From Cryptomeria japonica (Eukaryota > Streptophyta > Pinopsida > Cupressales > Cupressaceae), in the NCBI RefSeq assembly GCF_030272615.1, contig NC_081406.1, positions 396,450,439-396,514,438 on the forward strand: a stretch of DNA of 64,000 bases, given 5' to 3'. The translations under genes and the position numbers were made by a program. The notes beneath the pieces were generated by a model, which ran no database searches, was not told the DNA's origin, and saw only the letters and a list, made by a program, of their open reading frames with translations. Below are positions 12,467-23,792 of this stretch, piece after piece; position 1 is the stretch's first letter, and each line of letters starts with the position of its first letter.

Positions 12467-13193
12467 TGTTGAGAAAATGGTGTTGTACACCATGCATAAT
12501 AATGTTTTATTGTTGTATTATTTTATTATTGTGTGAGGTGGACATGGAATTATATTATAATATCATATTGTATTGTTGCACCTAGGAGCACCTAGATGGA
12601 CGTGCAACATGTAGAGATTCCCTTGGAATATTCTTGTAACCACTTGATGAGTTGTATTGACACATTGGTATTATTATATTGTATTTATTTAATATTGAGG
12701 AATGTAATTATGATGAAGTACCCAATATTAAATGTGGGTCAAGGGTAGGTAGGAAAAATATTATATTTTATTGTCACATGCTTTTGGGCACATGGTTTTC
12801 ATGTAATACCACTTGGTGGTTTTGTGGGAGCTTGAGTTTATAAAAGCAACCACAAGGGTAGTTGTTTGGGTTGGCCAGTTAGCCACGTTAACATTTGTGA
12901 AGGAAGCATGGCATGGGATGTGTGGATTCATGCTTCGTCACATGGAGTGCTTGTTGATGGTTTGTGATGGCTGCGTTTTAGAAGTTTTCCATAGTTGTAT
13001 TGTAATGGATGCATTGTTGATAATACATGGTGGATGATGCTTTTGGAGGCTGGGTTTTTCCCTCATGAGGGTTTTCCCAGGATATATCTTATGTTGTCTA
13101 TTCTTTGCATATGGCTTCTATGTGTTGATTTGATTAAGATCCATAATGGGTTATGTGGAAATCATCATAAAGATGCCTGCAAGTTTCCTTTCA
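12467..13193 (+). repeat. Element C 5' LTR
   Basis: The LTR is 727 bp, begins TGTTGAGAAAATGGTG and ends CAAGTTTCCTTTCA. It pairs with 31473-32181. A TATA box (TTTATAAAAGC, about 12837-12847) is conserved in the right copy. Small ORFs inside it (12813, 12995) are by-products. Confidence 0.92.
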
Positions 13194-13194
13194 A

Positions 13195-13208
13195 ATGGTA
13201 TTAGAGTT
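13195..13208 (+). other. Element C primer-binding site
   Basis: ATGGTATTAGAG lies 1-2 bases after the 5' LTR. It resembles TGGTATCAGAGC, the complement of the initiator Met-tRNA 3' end, with one C-to-T change. Confidence 0.75.
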
Positions 13209-15548
13209 ATTGGTTTAATGGTGTTTATAACCCTAGTTAGAATCCATGAATGCATGAAAGAATGAAAAAAAAAGGCAATATATATGGTTTTGCAGGTTGT
13301 TATTAAAGATCTATGTTATCTGGGTTTGTTGTTATTATGGGTTGTTTGCAAATTTGGGGTTGAAATAATTCTAGTCAGTCTAGGGGATCATTGAAAAATG
13401 CTTTGAATGAGGGTTTTGGGGGTGAGCTTTCATAAATGGCCCTGTGAGACAAAACGGGCCTCATGGATGGATTCAGGTTAGCCAGGAGATGAAAAATGAT
13501 ATATAATTTGCCCTATTTTGGTGACAGTTGAAAAGATTGCAATTTTTTTGTTTTGAGGCCCCAACGACCGTCAAGTTTAATGTCACCGTCTACAGAAAAT
13601 AATTAAAAAAAATATACCCATCGGATTAAAAAATCTGAACCTACAAAAAAAATAATAATAACTGTCGGGGGGAGTTCTTTTTAAAAGCGAATGTGAAAAA
13701 AAAAAATTATTAACCAATATGTTTTTTTTGGGATGCGACCCACCACCCCCATCCCCCACTTTCCCCATAGATAGAGTACTCTGCAGTATTGACAATGTCA
13801 GTACCAATGTCGATACTGGCACTTCCAGCACCATAGTGGTTGGCATCGTCGATTGGTGCAACCGCGCCGGTGGTCGGGGTTCCCACCAACAGTGGATATC
13901 GGCCAGGTCGGGGCCCATCGATGGTCCCCCCCACTGGTGGCCTCGCTGATCTCACCCTTTAGGCATTATAATAAAATTTAAACTTGCCTTTTTATTAACA
14001 AAAATATCCGCCTTTTTCAAATTTTTAAAATGCAATTTGTTTTTAAATTTAATATTTTTTAAATTGCATTTGGTATTATATCACAATTTTATTATTGGAG
14101 GATGAATGGGTGGGTCCAACTAGTGGGCCCCACCAAGAGATATATTTTAAAAACCTTTGGAAATGAAATGAATCAGTTTGGAAAATTTTTGAAGTCCATT
14201 TATGTATTGCCCATATAGCGAAATTAGACGTTTTCTTCCAACTGGCATAACTTTCACCCGGGGAGTCTGTTTTTCGACTTCTTATACTCATTAGAGAGGT
14301 GATTTTGAGCACTACCATTTGGTATAGGTTTAGTTCAGATATTTTGTTGTTTTGACATGTTTTTGGAGCCTATAATCCTGATATTCTCCTTGATACATTT
14401 TTGGTCATATCTTTTGCATGTGGAATCAGTTTTTCGATTTTGAATAGGCGTTGGAGAGGGTGTTCAATGTACTTCAGTTTGGTGCTTTTATTGTATCAGT
14501 TTGATGAGTATGGATAGGTTTATATTTGTTCTTGGTTTGAAGACATGATTGGACTTGATTTGAGATTTGGAGTTTTATGTGGGTGACAGTTGGATACAGG
14601 TGATGATTATGGTGTCATGCGTATGTAGGTGCATGTTTTGCATTGAAATGACATAGTCATGATTGTAGTGATTTGATTCGATATTAGGAGGTTGTTCTTA
14701 TCTCCTTGATTCTTATTTGGTTTCTTTGACTATGGTACTAGTTTGTGGACATGTTTGGAAAATCAAATTGGATGGTGATTTGGTGTGTGAGTCATGGTTG
14801 TCTACATGGATTATTCTCTTTGATATCTCAGTTTGTAGCTTACTAATGTGATGATGAGTTTGCATATTCAATGATTCGATCTACAAGTTACATGATTGAT
14901 AGGTTTGATCTCACCTGTTCAATTGCAGTGGGATGTCTCAGATGTGGACTATCTATATCCACCAGGTTTGATTCATTGTGGTGCATACTCCTTAGTTGAC
15001 CTTGTCTCTGGTCATTTGTGCATTGGTATGGTTGTTTTGAGATGAGAGGATGGATGATGTTATAGTACTTGGATAGTTGGTATGGGAATTGTAGCATGTA
15101 TTTGATCATGATGTCATGATAGCAGCTTTTTTATTTATTTGATTACACTTTCAGTGGAAACTTTTGACAGTGATGAGTTGTTGGTGTAGGATTTATTCCT
15201 GATTAGTGGTTTGTTGGTGGTGGTTGTATCTTCTTGATATGGATTTCATGGTTTACTTGTTATTATTGACATTTCAATTGATGTGTGTAGACTTGGATGT
15301 GCTTCATTTAGGAGATGGTTTATTACGATGCTATGCAGAGCTTGGTATCACGGTTTAGTGGGAGCTTCTAGCAGTGATGTGTATTCACCATGTTGGTTGG
15401 GTGACGATCTTCTTTATACACAGATGTTGGAGGATGCCTTAGATCCTGTTGTTGCAGAAGGGTTCTCTTTCATTTGTGGGTACACTATTAGGAGATGGTT
15501 ATCTTCATGTTATTTGAGCTTGTTTGCATCTTGAGGACTCATGGAGTG
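13209..15548 (+). other. Element C interior, left half (non-coding)
   Basis: No coding domain is visible. A GC-rich patch at about 13720-13955 is unlike the AT-rich surroundings and yields overlapping short ORFs on both strands that I do not accept as genes. The rest is T/G-rich text with ATGATGT-like words typical of non-coding retroelement interiors. Confidence 0.6.
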
Positions 15549-16738
15549 TGTTGGGTGAATATTTTGTCACTAGCATACCAATGACAAAATATATGTTTCA
15601 CACACAGCTATGATAAGACAAAGTGTTTTCTCTCATCAAGGGGAGGTTCCCTATTGGAATTTCGGGTATTACAACAACTTATGCAAAACAAAAAATTTGG
15701 GTGTAAGCTTAGGGCATGTAATTCTCTTTTTTTAGAATTAATGTATTCTCCCTTCACTTGGTGATATTTCTTAAAACTAAATAAACTTAACCCCACTAAA
15801 TTAAACTTCTTGACAAAGATACAAAGATACTCAATATTTAGACAACCTCGTAAGCTTAAAGTCTTACATAAATACAACTACTTAAATCACCACTATTTCA
15901 ACTTAAATCTCAACTTGTAGCTCAAAGTCTCCAAAATGTGATAAAAGATTCCTAAAACTACAAGTAATTTGCAGCAATACAAAGCTTCCTACACAATTAC
16001 TTAATTATCAAAAGATTTCCCAAATATGTAGATAGCACAAAGTCTATTTCCACAATTAGAAATCTCTTTCATAAACTTTCACAATTTCACCAAAAGATTC
16101 AAGATCATAAGGAACGATTATGAGAACTAAACATAAGAATGATTCCAATCACAATCACAATCTTCAATCCAACACAAAGTTTGGAAACTAGCGGATTGCT
16201 ATCTTTATTTCCTTGAATCAACTTTTACATCAAACGCAAAAAGTCTTAATTGAGATTAAAATTTGGCAAAGTTTTGCTAAGAATTAAAAAGATAATTATT
16301 TACAAATGAGGGTCCTCCTTATATAGGAAAAGAGTGGCGAAAAATGTGGGCACAATTGACTAATTCAACTGCATAGTCCCAATTGACTACAACTTATGCA
16401 TAAAGAAAATGTGTAGCTGCAAGAAAATTTGCAGTGCCTAAAGATGCAACTACATGAAAAGATAGTGTTAATGAGACACTTTATTCTACTTTCTTCTCCT
16501 TATTGCATTTTTGAAATTCTTCAAACCGAGCCAAAGCAGCTTGCATCTTAGCTTTGTCTGGCGTCATATCAGCGCATCTTCTTTTCTCTATCAATTTGTT
16601 GGGAGAGGGCTCAGACATTTCAACATGGATCATTAGTGTTTTAAAAATGATCACCATCAGACGAGCAAATTTCATTGATCGAAACAAGAAACAAGAGTCA
16701 AAAATGACTTAGGGAAAAACTAGGAACAACTTGTAAGT
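15549..16738 (-). repeat. Block E, left copy of 1.2-kb inverted LTR-like repeat
   Basis: This is a reverse-complement match to about 28490-29685. Read on the minus strand it ends AATATTCACCCAACA (at 15549), contains a TATA box TATATAAGGAGG (about 16316-16327) and downstream AATAAAG-like words, so transcription would run leftward out of the block. Similarity to the right copy fades into half of a palindrome unit at about 16733-16745 (GTAAGTCAGACTCT). Orientation, TATA position and the CA terminus suggest an LTR. No target duplication flanks the block. Confidence 0.7.
16481..16618 (-). CDS. Conserved 45-residue ORF inside the E inverted repeat
   Basis: The peptide MSEPSPNKLIEKRRC...FEEFQKCNKEKKVE is also encoded by the right repeat copy (28607-28756, 49 residues). 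The two differ by an in-frame 12-base gap and several mostly conservative substitutions. It is hydrophilic and charged, with no signal peptide, membrane segment or domain I recognise. It lies upstream of, and in the same direction as, the TATA box, that is in the U3-like part. A longer reading opens upstream at 16687, but only the part from MSEPSP is similar enough to trust. It could be a chance open frame. Confidence 0.4.
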   Translation of the reverse strand: MSEPSPNKLIEKRRCADMTPDKAKMQAALARFEEFQKCNKEKKVE

Positions 16739-16863
16739 CAGACTCTACTAGGGATATGATACGCATCCAAAAGCCTCATGCTTTCGGTTGAAGTATACAG
16801 GTATCTTATTCATTGTAATTCCTTTCCTTATAATTTATCAAAATTTCACCAAGAATATGTAAA
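16739..16863 (+). other. Leader before E gag
   Basis: This short non-coding stretch includes CAGACTCTACTAGGGAT (16740-16756). It loosely resembles a Tat-type primer site (GGCGACTCTACTGGGGAT), but its first half is also the end of a palindrome unit, so I do not call a primer site. Confidence 0.3.
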
Positions 16864-17270
16864 ATGGCTTCTCAAGTTCCATGGGGGAATGCTTTTGGTC
16901 TGTCGAACCTGACTCTACCCTTACATGTTCTTCCTCATGGTTCATGGAAGAACTTTCCCAAGTTTTTGGGAGATGGTGCTCAACATCCTGATGAGTACAT
17001 CATTGCTTTTTATATTGCATGTGGTGTTTTAAGAGTTGAACATGAAGATGTATCTATAAGGTTATTTATTGAAAACTTACAAGGTGTAGCTGTTGATTGG
17101 TTTTATCATTTGCCAACTAATTCTATCATAGATTGGGCTAGCCTCAAAACAAGGTTTGAGGTGAGGTTCAAACCTACAGAAGATGAGCATGTGCTCTTGG
17201 CACAATTGACTAAAACGAAGAAGGAACAACAAGAGTCTATGCAAGAATTTGTTGCTAAATTCAAAATTGT
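16864..17270 (+). pseudogene. Block E gag, part 1 (Retrotrans_gag core)
   Basis: This is the capsid-type gag of a Tat-like gypsy element. ATG at 16864 starts MASQVPWGNAFGLSN, and the conserved gag core follows: FLGDGAQHPDEYIIAF, AVDWFYHLPTNSI.DWASLKTRFEVRFKP, LAQLTKTKKEQQESMQEFVAKFK. It aligns with element H gag (60405-60887). It is cut after FKIV at 17270 by element B and resumes at 24944 with NRIPIASQP, so gag spacing is kept almost to the base. The last codons before the stop at 17283 belong to the B LTR. Confidence 0.88.
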
Positions 17271-18435
17271 TGATGAATACTAAGAGGGGGGGGTGAATTA
17301 GGATGCCAAAAATATTTGCAATAAACACTTTGCAAGAGTAACAGTTAACTGGTAAAATAGTTTAGCAGACAAACCAGTTAACACACACGCAAACCAAATA
17401 GCTAATAATGCATTCACCCATAGAAGCACAAACACCATAACACATGAGATTTTGACGTGGAAACCCAAATGGGAAAAACCACAGTGAGATGGAACTCACA
17501 AGTAACTATCTGCAGAATAGGAACCAGACCGGTTAAGGTCGGACCGGTTAAGGTCTTACAGTGTTCTTTACCAGAACAAATCCTATTAGGAATCTCAATC
17601 TCTGTTAGGAGATAAGTCCGATTAAAGACTACCTTGCTAGAGGATTTTAGATCCACAGATGTGAACCACCTTGTTAGAGGATTTACAAAAAGGCTTTTGG
17701 GCCTACCTGGTTAAGGGCTACAGACTTTTCAAAGATGTGAGTAATCAACAAGTGATTGATCTAGCTAATAGCACAGACTGCTTGGTTCGATCCTTGATAG
17801 CTCGTTCCTAATGCATTCTAGCATTACTTTAGTCTTCTACACATTCATATTCTCTCCAACTCCTCAACCACCTTAAACCCTAGCAACAACATAAACTTTC
17901 GCTATAACTACATCAACAACCTAAAAACCCTAGACATGATGTCCTTATAAAGGAATCTGATTTCATGTCAGTCCAATAGGATTACAATCCAATTCCCTAG
18001 GTTCAATGAACCTTGGCATGCTTGGTAACACGACACAAAAAGCACCGTTAAAGTGTCGGCACCGTCAAACAATCAGTGGATGGTAACTCATCACAAAATG
18101 CCGGTTGGTAACTCATCACAGAGTATTACCAGTTCATACAAAATGTCAGTTTAGGCAAAATGTCGGTTGCCAGTTTGACAAAATGAAGACTGGGAAATAT
18201 GTGTTCTAACACTTTGATACTTCATGCCGCTTGAGATCCTCGAACCGCTTGGGGTCTACATACCGCTTCAGACCGCGAAACACATTCTACAAAACACCAA
18301 TAGTCTAAGGACTATAATGCATCATACTAGTTGGAACAATTATCGGTTGAGCATAACTCATACATACAAAAATGATCTCAATGCAAGTGTGTGTCCATCA
18401 ATGACAATCACAACATAATCATCAAAAATGCCAAC
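17271..18435 (-). repeat. Element B 3' LTR
   Basis: The LTR is 1,165 bp. On the minus strand it begins TGTTGGCATTTTTGATG and ends CTTAGTATTCATCA. It matches 23793-24943 closely. It carries the poly-C tract TTCACCCCCCCC next to its 3' end and many ACCGGT sites. The short ORFs in it are conserved only because the LTRs are. Confidence 0.93.
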
Positions 18436-19141
18436 AATCTCCCCCTTTGGCATTGATGGCAACACTTAGGAAAATAAAATTTTGACATCTAAGTGTTTTA
18501 CAACAAAATCATGAAATTAGAAAAATTGCTCCCCCTAAGCATATACACTATCCCTTTGACAATACAATGTATAACAATTTTGCATATAGAGCATAAACAT
18601 TAAGATATTCAGAGCATATATCAAAATTTTGATTACCAGATACTTCTCCCCTATACTTCTCCCAAATAGAATTCTTCTCCCCCTTTGCCAACAATGACAA
18701 AGTACAGCTGAACAACCCTATTTTCATTTGATATTAAAATAATAAAATTTTATGACAATAAGGAATAATACTTGTCAAAAACAGATTTAAAGTCCTGCAA
18801 GAATTATTTCATAGATAAAGACCAGGACTCAAGTAGAGAGGTGGCTACTTCTTTCTCTGTCTGATCTGGGAGACCTATTCTTCTATAGCATCAATTGTGC
18901 TCATCTCTTGTGTCGTTGTTAAGGCATCTAGATTTAGATAGCACTTCTAAAGAATTTGCAATCGTGGGAGTAGAACTAGTTGTAGCTCCTACAAGTCTCT
19001 AGACCGGGTGTTGATCTCTTGCTCCATTTTTGTTGACTAGATGTGAAACCGATGAACGGTTTGCCCATAAGTTGTAAAGGAATCATAAGGTGGCTTGAAT
19101 GTGCTCATGTAGGACTACAAGTTGGTTTGAAGCTTTTGCTT
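18436..19141 (-). other. Element B 3' non-coding region and polypurine tract
   Basis: On the minus strand the tract CCAAAGGGGGAGAT (18436-18449) abuts the 3' LTR. Further purine blocks of the GGGGGAG type occur near 18530 and 18677. No gene is seen. Confidence 0.75.
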
Positions 19142-22026
19142 CTAAGCTAGCACATCATCATAGAACAGATGGGGTTGGAAGATCTTGTTGAGTAGCAGAT
19201 TCCCCTCATCCAGAGTGTCCCTTATAACCTTTTGTTCTTTTTGCAGTTCAGACCAGAGCTCATTCAACTTCTTTACTAGAGTTGTATTAAGAGCCTTTTG
19301 ATGCTCTTTCTTGACATTTGCCTCTGCTGCCTCTTCTAGGCTCTCCACCTGATCATCCACTACTATGCATAGGAGCTTAAGTTTAGCTAGTGATGATTCA
19401 GTGCTGGGAAGGTTAGTACGAGGTATCAAACCGGTAAGAGTGTCCACAGCCGCTTGAATTACATCCTGCTCCTTCTTCCTCCGTATGTTTTCAAGTCATT
19501 CTTGGGCAAATTTGATGCTCTACATCAACTCCATTTCACTTGCAGACTGGAGGTCGATAGGACTAGTGAGGTCAGTCGGTTTGGCTTGACTATCGGTTGC
19601 CTTCGAAGTCTCCATCTACGTTCTCTTTGTCGCTTCTCTTTCCTTATCCTCTTCTGCTTTTTTCTTCTTCACTTCTCTCCTCTTCTCCTCTTCCGTATCC
19701 TCTTCTCCTCTTCCGTATCCTCTTCTTCCTTCTTCTTCCTTCTTCTTCCTCTCTGCTTCCTTCTTCTTCTCCCATTCCTTATCTTCCTCTTCCTTCTTCT
19801 TCCTCTCTGCTTCCTACTTCTTTTTCTCTTCATCTTCCTTTCTTTTCTCCTCTTCCTCTTTTCTCTTTTCCTCCTCTTTCCGCTTCTGCTCATCTTCTTC
19901 CTTTTTCTTCTTCTCTGCTTCATCCGTCTTCTTCTTCTTCTCATCTTCATCTTTCTTCTTCTTTTCCTCTTTTTTGTCCTCTATTTCCTTTAGCTTTACT
20001 TCCTTTTCTGCTTGCTTCTCCTATCCTGTAACTTCCTCTGGTGTAACCTGAGCAGCTTCTTCTCCATCCAGAGCATCGACATCAATAGTGTCGATCAGTT
20101 CAGCAACCGGATTTCCTTCATCATCAAAATCTTCATCCGGTTTTATTATTGCCAGTTCTTGATCAGCCTTCTTGTTGGCTTCAGCCACTTTATGCATCTT
20201 TAGAGCTTCTAGAGCAAGGGTGTGTGTATTCTTGAGCACTTCTTTACCCTTCCCTTCACATATTAGGAGTCTTCTTCTTCTCATGAAGAAGAGGCCTTTG
20301 TATTTGTTCATCACTTCGAACAATTCCGAGTTTGATACTTCGAGAAAATGTTCAGCAAAAACTTTTTCTCTTATTTCCTGTTCCTGCTCTATGGCAATGC
20401 ACCATTTATTATCTAAGGATTTGTACAAAGAATCTAATGTCTCAGATCTAATTTTTGAAGGCGACCAGTCATTAACACATAAATACTGAATTATTTCTTT
20501 TTCCACCGCTTCCTTTTCATCATCATTAAAGTCATCAAAACAATCAATTAAATCATTCAATACTTTTCTCCTAATATTTTTGATAGTTCTTTGACAATGT
20601 GTCAAAGGTTTGTAGGAGGAGATATCAATATTTACCGGTGTCGATGATGCCGATTCATTCTTTGTCTTTTTCTTTGCTTGACATGTCTTCTTTGGTTTTT
20701 CCTTAGACACAGTTTCTTTTGAGTCTAGAGAGGTATTCCTTGTCTTCCTCTTTCTCTCAAACACTTTAGCAGGTGCCGATTCAGGTTTCTTTTTAGCCGA
20801 TGACCACTTGGTCAATACAGGACTGGTTGTAGTAGCCGGTGCCAATGGTGAAGGCACTGCTTTTGCCTTCTTCACTGAAGGTTATTTTCCTTTCTTTGTT
20901 GAGGGTTCCTCAACTAGTGTTATCCTTTCAAGGTAGGTGTCGGTTCTTTTTGCCTTTGGATCAAGCGGTGAGGCAATAAGGGTTCCAGCATATCATTCAT
21001 TACCTCATAGCCCATAGGCTCCACTTCCTCCTATCTAGGCTCAACAACCCCTATTATGCATTGATCCACTTTAATGGTAAAATAGATATCATCTTCATAT
21101 TTCTTGACAATATCACCTGATATTCCCACCCTCTGACTCATTTTGCGTCTGAACTCGTCAAAGTAATTGTTCAAAACTTCAGGGTAACCGGTTCCAACTA
21201 CTTGAATGCTTTCCTTGATTTGCTTGGTTACCGGTTGGTCAGTAGACCATTGGACATCACCTACTCCTGGAAAGTAGCCTTGGAAGTAAACGAATAGCCC
21301 AACCAGTAGTTGTCCAAACTTGAACCTTAAAGCATTATCCTGTTTGATAGATTTCAGATTTAATAGGAGTTGCCTTTGCATATTGGTGCATAGGTCAAAT
21401 GATGCATCCTCCTTGATCATCTGGTAAGCGGCATTTACCGCTGCAGCAGATACAGAGTTAATTATGCTGGCTGAGAACATCCGGTATCCAATCACCATAC
21501 ATGCATACTTCACCAGATCGTCCTTGATAGAATTGACGGTCATACCTCATGAGTCACTCACTGAATTGGTGAGCTTGGACATTTCAATTTTGCTTACCAT
21601 CCTTAGGGCTGGCACTTCCCCTGTATAGCAGAATTCGGTGACAACATGAATTGTTTGTGGTGTTATATCATGCGTTCTTTCCAGGTACACCTTGTCACCA
21701 TGAACTCTGCTTAGAATGATCCTAATGTGATCATCTGTGAAATCCTCCAGAAAATAAACAGCATTGTGGATCTTCTTCTTCTCCAAGATACTATACTCCG
21801 GTTTGATCTTTTTATCTTGTCCACAGAACAAACCTAGCTGGGAGTGGATAGCTACAGACCCTAGGTCTTCAATCTTACAATCAATGTAATCAGAAATCCC
21901 TTCTTCTACTATAACACCAGTCGTAACTTGTGATAGGGCATTATACTTAGACTTGTGTTGAATAAAACTTGCAGACTCAATAGATGCACTAGAAATGGTA
22001 TGAGATGCGGAAGCGATGATAGTAAC
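19142..22026 (-). pseudogene. Element B large ORF of unknown function (about 960 residues)
   Basis: A minus-strand reading stays open from 22026, just after a TAA; no early ATG is visible, so an upstream start or splice is possible. It contains a folded-looking segment (VYFLEDFTDDHIRIILSRVHGD; YACMVIGYRMFSASIINSV; FGQLLVGLFVYFQGYFPGVGDVQW; KKYEDDIYFTIKVDQCI) down to TAG at 21031-21033. It shifts by one base near 20980 and continues as a basic, Ser/Pro-rich region, a segment ending ALDGEEAAQVTPEEVTG (20021), then a roughly 110-residue Lys/Glu coiled coil (about 20010-19650), and a C-terminal helix-rich part ending at 19142. A few in-frame stops are present. It sits where pol should be but has no polymerase, integrase or protease motif. 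I do not recognise the family. Confidence 0.6.
19640..20010. repeat. Long polypyrimidine/polypurine tract (TTC-rich)
   Basis: About 370 bases on the + strand are nearly pure C/T, built of CTTCTTC and TCCTCTT words. On the minus strand this encodes the Lys/Glu coiled coil of the element B ORF. The leucine-rich open frames on the + strand here are by-products of this composition. Confidence 0.85.
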
Positions 22027-22464
22027 TTAAAAACTCGAGAAATACCTTTTGAAATATGTGAATTTAGGGCTGTCAGATTCTCCTTCACTTCACACTCTGT
22101 CGATTGCAGAATCACCGCTTTGCATTCTTCACTTGGTTGTTTGCAATTTGAATTTGAATCTCCTTCGCGGTTTCTCAATTTCTCAAAATCTCATCACAAA
22201 TCACTTTGTCATTTCTCTACACTCGAAAACCTCCTTCGCTTTGAAACTTGATTGTGAGAAATGATTTTGAAAAACCCTTTTAAACATATTCCTCACCTAC
22301 CACAATTAATGCTCCATCATTAGGGCGTAAACCCTAATTTTCCTTTTACCATTTCCGGTCTTTCACCTATTGACAGGTATCGCATACTAGTTAAGGTCTT
22401 TTACTAGTGTAAACTGAGGGTTCAAAACATTTTGTCGTTTGCTCCCCCTAAGCTTTTATGAAGC

Positions 22465-23742
22465 TTAGTTTGTCGGTTCCATGATTTCCACACTAGGTCC
22501 AGAAACCGGTTCCTCTTGTAACACCATTGGTTTCTTCTTCCAGGTTTTGTTCATGTCTTCTTGAGTAGTATCAACATCAATGTTTCCTTTAGGAGTGACC
22601 GTTATATCATCCTATATGTTCTTTCTTGATCTACAAAATCTGGCAATGTGACCCGGTTTGTTGCAGTGATAGCAGACCAATCTAGGTGCTCTCCAAGGTC
22701 CATTATTCATGTTTCCATTCTTCCTTCTGCATGTTGCAGCAGTGTGACCATGACCATGACAGACCATGCAATTTTCTCTCCATCCGGTTGCCACTTGATA
22801 GCCACCGCTTCTTGACTAATGATTGAAGACATTAAACCAGTTGTGATTCCAGTTCACAAAAGGTTCGGGACCAACTCCTTGGGTACTCTGAGGATATATT
22901 CTAGTGTTCTTCATAACAGACCTGCATTCAGATGCTCTATGCCCAAACTTGTTGCATGCATAATAGTTACCATTGAATCTATAGGATCTTGGCTTATCAT
23001 TTATGAAATAAGGAAAATTATTGTAAGCCTTATTCCTACACACATTGGCAGTATGTCCTTCTTTGAGACAGTTAAAGCAAATAGGTTTAAAATTTTGCTT
23101 ACCTTTATCCTTTGATGTCAGTTGTTTCTTTGATTCTCTAGCACTTGTACCAAAGGTCTCACCATCCTCATGACCGGAATAACCAAGTCCATCAGTATTC
23201 TTGACAGGTTTGGCAGATTCAAGCTTTTGCTGTAGCTTGATAGTACTCTTGTTGAACTTAGCAAGTATTTCCTTTGACTCAGAGAGTTATTTGGAAATAG
23301 TAGCATTTGTTTCCATCAAGTTTTCATTCTCAGAGATGGAAATGTTTAGTTCTCCTTGCATGTCTTCCTTTTCCACTTTTCACGCATGGAGTTGAGCAGT
23401 TAGGGCACTGATCTCTTGCTTCGGCTTGGAGTTTTCATGATCTTTGTCTTTGACTAGATCTTCAGCTTTCCTCCAGTTCTCAAGCTCTTGACACATTCAA
23501 ATAGTCAGTCCTTCCAATTCTTTTCTCAAGTTGGAATTAGATTCATTCAACTTTTCAACTTCTTGAATCAGGGCTTCCATATCCGCTTCATCAGAGGAAC
23601 TATTTTCAGATAGTTCCATCAGCTTTTCTACATGTTCTCTCCTTTTTGTTTGAGATGCCTTGTATTTGACCATAAGATCATCATAGGCTAGGTCAGACTG
23701 AGTGAGCCGATGAGTAAGTTCCCTCAATGTGTATTCCCCCAT
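22465..23742 (-). pseudogene. Element B gag-like coiled-coil protein with four zinc-knuckle sites
   Basis: One minus-strand frame of 425 codons starts at ATG 23742, 36 bases after the primer site (MGEYTLRELTHRLTQSDLAY). It ends at TAA 22465 and has about five in-frame stops, so this copy is dead. The first half is a long predicted coiled coil (LMELSENSSSDEADMEALIQ and similar). The second half has CCHC knuckles CFNCLKEGHTANVC, CMVCHGHGHTAATC and CYHCNKPGHIARFC, plus a fourth, YYACNKFGHRASEC, whose first Cys is Tyr. Zinc knuckles bind nucleic acid in retroelement gag proteins. However, I see no capsid-like core such as those in copia or gypsy gag here, so packaging RNA by coiled-coil assembly is only a guess. 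Confidence 0.75.
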
Positions 23743-23777
23743 ATCTCTTTCCAAGTGGTTAAACTTATAGAAAGGTA

Positions 23778-23792
23778 GGCTCTGATACCAAT
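23778..23792 (-). other. Element B primer-binding site
   Basis: On the minus strand TTGGTATCAGAGCC directly follows the 5' LTR end ATTCATCA. It is a perfect match to the usual initiator Met-tRNA primer site, which is typical of Ty1/copia-type replication. Confidence 0.93.

Noticed and set aside
13583-13955. Three overlapping ORFs on both strands
   Set aside because: They arise from a stop-poor GC-rich patch; there is no start context, domain or conservation.
16735-16760. Tat-type primer-binding site for block E
   Set aside because: The first half is the remnant of a palindrome unit and the adjacent repeat points the other way, so the resemblance to GGCGACTCTACTGG is probably chance.
17414-17656. 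Conserved ORF in B LTR copies (also 10482-10682 and 23937-24164)
   Set aside because: It is conserved because the LTRs are recent copies, and it breaks differently in the third copy; it has no protein features.
19454-20031. Leucine/serine-rich, apparently membrane-like ORFs on the + strand
   Set aside because: They are antisense readings of the TTC-rich tract that encodes the Lys/Glu coiled coil on the minus strand.
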